From Nocardia otitidiscaviarum NBRC 14405 (GTDB taxonomy: Bacteria > Actinomycetota > Actinomycetes > Mycobacteriales > Mycobacteriaceae), in assembly GCF_000308635.1 (NCBI RefSeq), contig NZ_BAGD01000273.1, positions 1 through 44,603 on the forward strand: a DNA stretch of 44,603 nt. The letters run 5' to 3'. Within the stretch, counting starts at the first letter, position 1, and every line of letters starts with the position of its first letter. The position numbers and the translations under genes are program-made. Shown piece after piece: positions 41,510-44,603 of the stretch. The notes under the pieces were generated by a model, which was given only the letters and a program-made list of their open reading frames with translations, made no database searches and had not been told where the DNA came from.

Positions 41510-42776
41510 ATGGCCCGTGTTCGCACACCCCGCCTGGGTGTCATCTGCGCCGGTATCGCGCTGGAAAGCTACGACTGGGTGCTGTACGCACTGCTGGTGG
41601 CCTACTTCGCGCCGGTCTTCTTCGCCGGCGACCTGCGGCGGTCGCTGCTCTTCGGATTCGGTGTCTTCGCCGCTGGGTTCGTGGCGCGCCCGCTCGGCGG
41701 CGTGCTGCTGGGCCGGTTGGCGGATCGGCGCGGGCGGCGGATCGCCATGCTGGTCTGCGTCGCGGGCGCAGGGACGGCCGCGTACGGTATGGCGCTGACA
41801 CCGGGGACGGCGGTGATCGGTCCGGCCGCACCCGTGCTGGTGCTGGTGTGGCGGCTGCTGCTCGGGCTGTCCCAGGGCGGTGAACTGCCGGTGGCGCAGA
41901 CCTATCTCTACGAGTGCGCGCCGCCCGCCCGGACCGGCCTGTTCACCAGCATGTTCTATGTCTTCGCCGCCGCGGGCAAGCTGGCCGCGAGTGTGCTCGC
42001 GGCCGTGCTGGTATCGGTCCTGGGCAGGCAGGCGATGCTGGACGGCTGGTGGCGGTTGCCATTCCTGCTGGGCGGGATCGCGGCCACCGCGTTCTTCCTG
42101 CTGCGGGCGGCTCCCGGATACTCGGGCGACCACGGCACCCGAGCCCCGGCCGCCACGCGACCGGCGTGCGCTGCTGGGCCCGATGGCCGTGGTGGCGGGG
42201 CTGACGGTCGGCGTCACCTCCGCGTACTACCTGTGGACCGCCGCGCCCACCGCCTACGCCCTGACCGTGCTGGGCCTGGACGACGACGGGGTGCTGTGGG
42301 CCGGTGTCGGCGCGACCGTGGTCTTCGCGCTGGCCCTGCCCGCGTTCGGTCTGCTCGGCGACCGGATCGGCGTGCGGCGCACGCTCTTCGGCGGCACCCT
42401 CGCCATGGCCGCCGCGACCGTTCCACTGCACCTGCTGCTGGAGCACGCCACCCCGGTGACCTACTGGGCGGTCATCCTCGTCGCCACCGTGCTGCTGGCC
42501 TGCCTGTGCGCCACCCTGCCCGCCAGTATGTCGGCGCTGTTCCCCGCCCGGCACCGCGCGCTCGGCCAGGCGTTGCCCTATGGCGTCACGGTCGCCGTAT
42601 TCGGTGGTACCACACCGTTCTTCGAGCAGTTGACCGCCACCTCCGACCTGGTACTTCCCGTCTACGTGGTGGTATTGCTGCTGGTGAGCGCCTGGACCAA
42701 TCTGGCCTCCGCGCGGCGAGATCGCCAGGCGCGGGGTTCCGTTGCTGAAAATTTGCCGATAGTGTGGTCCAGGTGA
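41510..42776 (+). pseudogene. Frameshifted MFS transporter (MHS-like)
   Basis: The sequence encodes one MFS transporter in two frames. From ATG 41510 about 205 codons read as an N-terminal half (E-S-Y-D-W-V-L-Y-A, G-R-L-A-D-R-R-G-R-R, L-G-L-S-Q-G-G-E-L-P-V). Near 42,120-42,170 the homologous reading moves to the next frame (+1), which continues as the C-terminal half (L-L-G-P-M-A-V-V-A-G-L, then G-L-L-G-D-R-I-G-V-R-R) to a stop at 42776. One extra base, or two missing, in a C/G-rich run explains it. The undisrupted protein would be about 420 residues. The second half keeps good third-position bias, so the lesion is recent or a sequencing error. The ATG is 24 bases behind the PAS-like gene. 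Confidence 0.8.
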
Positions 42777-43012
42777 ACGTGACACGAGAGGCGCTGCGCG
42801 CCGCCAGAGCCAGATACACCGCGGCCGTCCACGAGTACGCCGCTGCGGGCCAGGATCGTCTGGAACTGTTCTCCAATGCCGTTGCCGCAGGTTGGGATTC
42901 CTTGGAGGCAGCCACCGAACTCGGCATTCCCGGTCTGTTCACCCCGGACGAAACCGATGTGCCCGCGTCCGGCACGGATACGCCCGGCTCACCCGCGCGC
43001 GATTTGCTGTGA
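42773..43012 (+). CDS. Small hypothetical protein
   Basis: 79 residues from GTG 42773, which overlaps the transporter stop (GTGA); GTG 42764 would add three residues. The first 50 residues form two helices rich in Ala, Arg and Glu (T-R-E-A-L-R-A-A-R-A-R-Y, L-F-S-N-A-V-A-A-G-W-D-S-L-E-A-A). The C-terminal 25 are Pro/Asp/Ser-rich. I do not recognise the family. It is the last gene of the rightward operon and is followed by a strong hairpin. Confidence 0.55.
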   Translation: MNVTREALRAARARYTAAVHEYAAAGQDRLELFSNAVAAGWDSLEAATELGIPGLFTPDETDVPASGTDTPGSPARDLL

Positions 43013-43019
43013 GGTGGTC

Positions 43020-43044
43020 GGGCGCCCGGATATTCCGGGCGCCC
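43020..43044. terminator. Bidirectional hairpin terminator
   Basis: GGGCGCCCGG (43020-43029) pairs perfectly with CCGGGCGCCC (43035-43044), loop ATATT. It lies 8 bases after the stop of the small gene and 16 bases before the stop of the converging MFS gene. There is no T-run; GC-rich hairpins of this kind are usual actinobacterial terminators. Confidence 0.75.
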
Positions 43045-43060
43045 ACCGTATTCGACGTGG

Positions 43061-44455
43061 TCAGGCCGCCAGCGCCGGTCGCGGTGTGCGGCCCGCCGCC
43101 GTAGGCCAACGGGGATGGTCGGCGTCGATGACATAGGGGTGGGTGTGCCGGTAGTGCCGATCTCCCACGCGCACGGCGTCGGCGAGGCGGGCCGGGTCGA
43201 TGCTGCCGACCTCGTGCAGGTGGGTGATCACCTCCGGGTCGTGGCGCGGCCACATCCGCGCGGCCACCGCGATGCCCGCGAGCGCGAGGACGCCGAGGAC
43301 GGTCCAGGTGGGTGTGAAACCGGCGGCGGTGGTGAGCCATCCGGCGATGGGGTACGTGATCAGCCAGGCCAGGTGGGAGAGCGAGAACTGGGCGGCGAAG
43401 AGGGCGGGGCGGTCCGCCGGCCGCGAGGAGCGCCGCAGGACCTGACCGGTGGGGGTCAGAACGGCGGCGGTGCCCGCGCCGACGACGGCCCAGATCACGG
43501 CGGCCGCGGTCCACCGCCATGCGCCCGTGCCCGCCAGGGAGAGCGTGACGGCGGCGGCGAGTGCCGTGGCCAGGGTGGCGGCGCCGGTCAGCATGACCGG
43601 CCGTGCGCCGAGACGGTCGAGTACGCGCGGCAGTGCCAGTGCGACGAGCATGGTGCCGAAACCATTGGCGGCCAGCAGCAGTGCCACGCCGGACTGGGTG
43701 CCGCCGAGGGTGTCGCGCACGTAGTTGACGGTATTGACCATGATCATCGACCCGGCGGCGGCCACCACCAGATTCAGGCCGAGTAGCCCGCGCAGCCGGG
43801 GCGTCGCGGCGAAGATGCGCATCCCGACCGCGATCCGGTCGGCGAATCCGCCCGAGGTCGCGCCGGTGGCGTTCGGAACGCGGGTGCCGAGCACCAGGGC
43901 GGCCGAGACGGCGAAACCGACGGCGGTGCCGACGAACAGCCAGTGGTAACTGATCACGGCCAGGGCCGCGGCGGCGAGTACGGGGCTCAGCAGCGTCTCC
44001 ATGGTGGCGGCCAGCTGGGCGGCGGACAGTGCGCGGGTGTACTCGCGCTCGTCGGGCAGGATGTCGGGAATGATCGCCTGATAGGTCGGAGTGAAGGCGG
44101 CCGAAGCGGTTTGGAGCACCGCGATCAGCGCGTAGATCTGCCAGACCTGGTCGATGAACGGCAGGGCCAGCACCACCGCGGCGCGAACGGCGTTGAGCGA
44201 CACCAGGAACGCGCGACGCGGGAACCGATCGGCATAGGCGGCGACGATCGGCGCGACCGTCACGTAGACGAGCATCTTGATGGTCAGTGCGGTGCCGAGT
44301 ACGGCGGCGGCGTCACCACCGGCGAGCTCGTAGGCGAGCAATCCCAGTGCGACGGTGGTCAGTCCGGTGCCGAACAGCGCCGACAGCTGCGCGACGAAGA
44401 GTCGGAGATAGTCGTGATGGGCGAACAGGGTGGCGGTCGAGGGCGTGGTACGCAT
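43061..44455 (-). CDS. MFS exporter under a CsoR-type operator
   Basis: 464 residues from ATG 44455, with AGGAAG seven bases upstream. About 12 transmembrane helices; the first part (L-R-L-F-V-A-Q-L-S-A-L-F-G-T-G-L) and loop motif A-Y-A-D-R-F-P-R-R fit the MFS_3/enterobactin-exporter-like group. The C-terminal 60 residues are cytoplasmic, His-rich (H-D-P-E-V-I-T-H-L-H-E, H-Y-R-H-T-H-P) and could bind metal. A longer start at 44590 would place the operator inside the coding region and is rejected. The CsoR-type operator about 105 bases upstream and the His-rich tail suggest a link to copper or sulfur stress; the substrate is unknown. Confidence 0.83.
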   Translation of the reverse strand: MRTTPSTATLFAHHDYLRLFVAQLSALFGTGLTTVALGLLAYELAGGDAAAVLGTALTIKMLVYVTVAPIVAAYADRFPRRAFLVSLNAVRAAVVLALPFIDQVWQIYALIAVLQTASAAFTPTYQAIIPDILPDEREYTRALSAAQLAATMETLLSPVLAAAALAVISYHWLFVGTAVGFAVSAALVLGTRVPNATGATSGGFADRIAVGMRIFAATPRLRGLLGLNLVVAAAGSMIMVNTVNYVRDTLGGTQSGVALLLAANGFGTMLVALALPRVLDRLGARPVMLTGAATLATALAAAVTLSLAGTGAWRWTAAAVIWAVVGAGTAAVLTPTGQVLRRSSRPADRPALFAAQFSLSHLAWLITYPIAGWLTTAAGFTPTWTVLGVLALAGIAVAARMWPRHDPEVITHLHEVGSIDPARLADAVRVGDRHYRHTHPYVIDADHPRWPTAAGRTPRPALAA

Positions 44456-44559
44456 CGGGGCACTTCCTGGGAGTGGGCTGGGGTGGCGGTTCGCGGGCAT
44501 GGGGACATCGGCGCTCGCACATGGCGGTCTCCTCTCGGTCGTCGTCGTGACACGGGAAA

Positions 44560-44582
44560 CATATACCCCTTGGGGGTATATG
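44560..44582. promoter_or_regulatory. CsoR/RcnR-family operator
   Basis: CATATACCCC (44560-44569) and GGGGTATATG (44573-44582) form a perfect 10-base inverted repeat with a 3-base spacer. ATACCCC...GGGGTAT is the form recognised by CsoR-family metal- or persulfide-sensing repressors. It lies about 105 bases upstream of the leftward MFS gene; a gene beyond the right edge could share it. Confidence 0.75.
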
Positions 44583-44603
44583 GCAAGCAAGGTTGTGGTG
44601 ATG

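Overview
The window is 44.6 kb of very GC-rich DNA with dense, often overlapping genes (many ATGA/GTGA junctions) and strong G/C bias at third codon positions. Gene content points to a mycolic-acid-group actinomycete, most likely Nocardia or a close relative: a latex-clearing protein, an Rv1733c-like membrane protein, a DUF1707 protein, a probable Rv3651/DUF5593-type protein, DosR-like and CsoR-like operator sequences, several secreted small proteins and two terpene cyclases. This assignment is inferred from gene content, not from a marker gene. No IS element, prophage, CRISPR array or rRNA was seen.

Layout. 1-4.7 kb: a leftward operon for 3-hydroxybutyrate/acetoacetate use (MHS-type transporter, SDR dehydrogenase, acetoacetyl-CoA synthetase cut by the window edge), divergent from LysR and AraC regulators. 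4.8-5.4 kb: a DUF3703 protein and tRNA-Pro(GGG) with an intrinsic terminator. 5.6-10 kb: two alpha/beta hydrolases flank a two-gene operon of an SAM methyltransferase and a class I terpene cyclase. 10.2-11.1 kb: a cysteine-pair protein overlapping a MerR regulator. 11.1-14.8 kb: a sulfane-sulfur module (MFS, SQR-like flavoprotein, DsrE) divergent from an ArsR-rhodanese fusion regulator, with twin inverted repeats between. 15-17.3 kb: envelope genes (small secreted protein, DUF1707, Rv1733c-like, TerC). 17.6-22 kb: a Tat-exported rubber oxygenase (Lcp) with a small secreted protein downstream, two small unknown genes and an AraC regulator. 22.2-27.6 kb: a single 1822-residue acyl-CoA carboxylase with biotin carboxylase, biotin carrier, central and carboxyltransferase regions in the order used by eukaryotic acetyl-CoA carboxylase.

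27.7-30.9 kb: a membrane protein and a second terpene cyclase of 2-methylisoborneol-synthase type diverge around a DosR-like box; a luciferase-family protein that appears internally deleted follows. 31-34.2 kb: a NarL-class two-component pair converges on a NarI-like protein that has lost all four haem-ligand histidines. 34.6-43 kb: a rightward, tightly coupled gene set (AfsA family enzyme, HAD phosphatase, DHA2 exporter, P450, FAD monooxygenase, PAS-like protein, a frameshifted MFS gene and an 80-residue protein). This looks like a small biosynthetic pathway for a butyrolactone/butenolide-type signal or metabolite, and it is the best candidate for an undescribed system. 43-44.6 kb: an MFS exporter read leftward under a CsoR-type operator at the right edge.

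The most notable items are the AfsA operon, the methyltransferase-terpene cyclase pair, the haem-less NarI homologue, the deleted luciferase-like enzyme beside the second terpene cyclase, and the eukaryote-like single-chain carboxylase.
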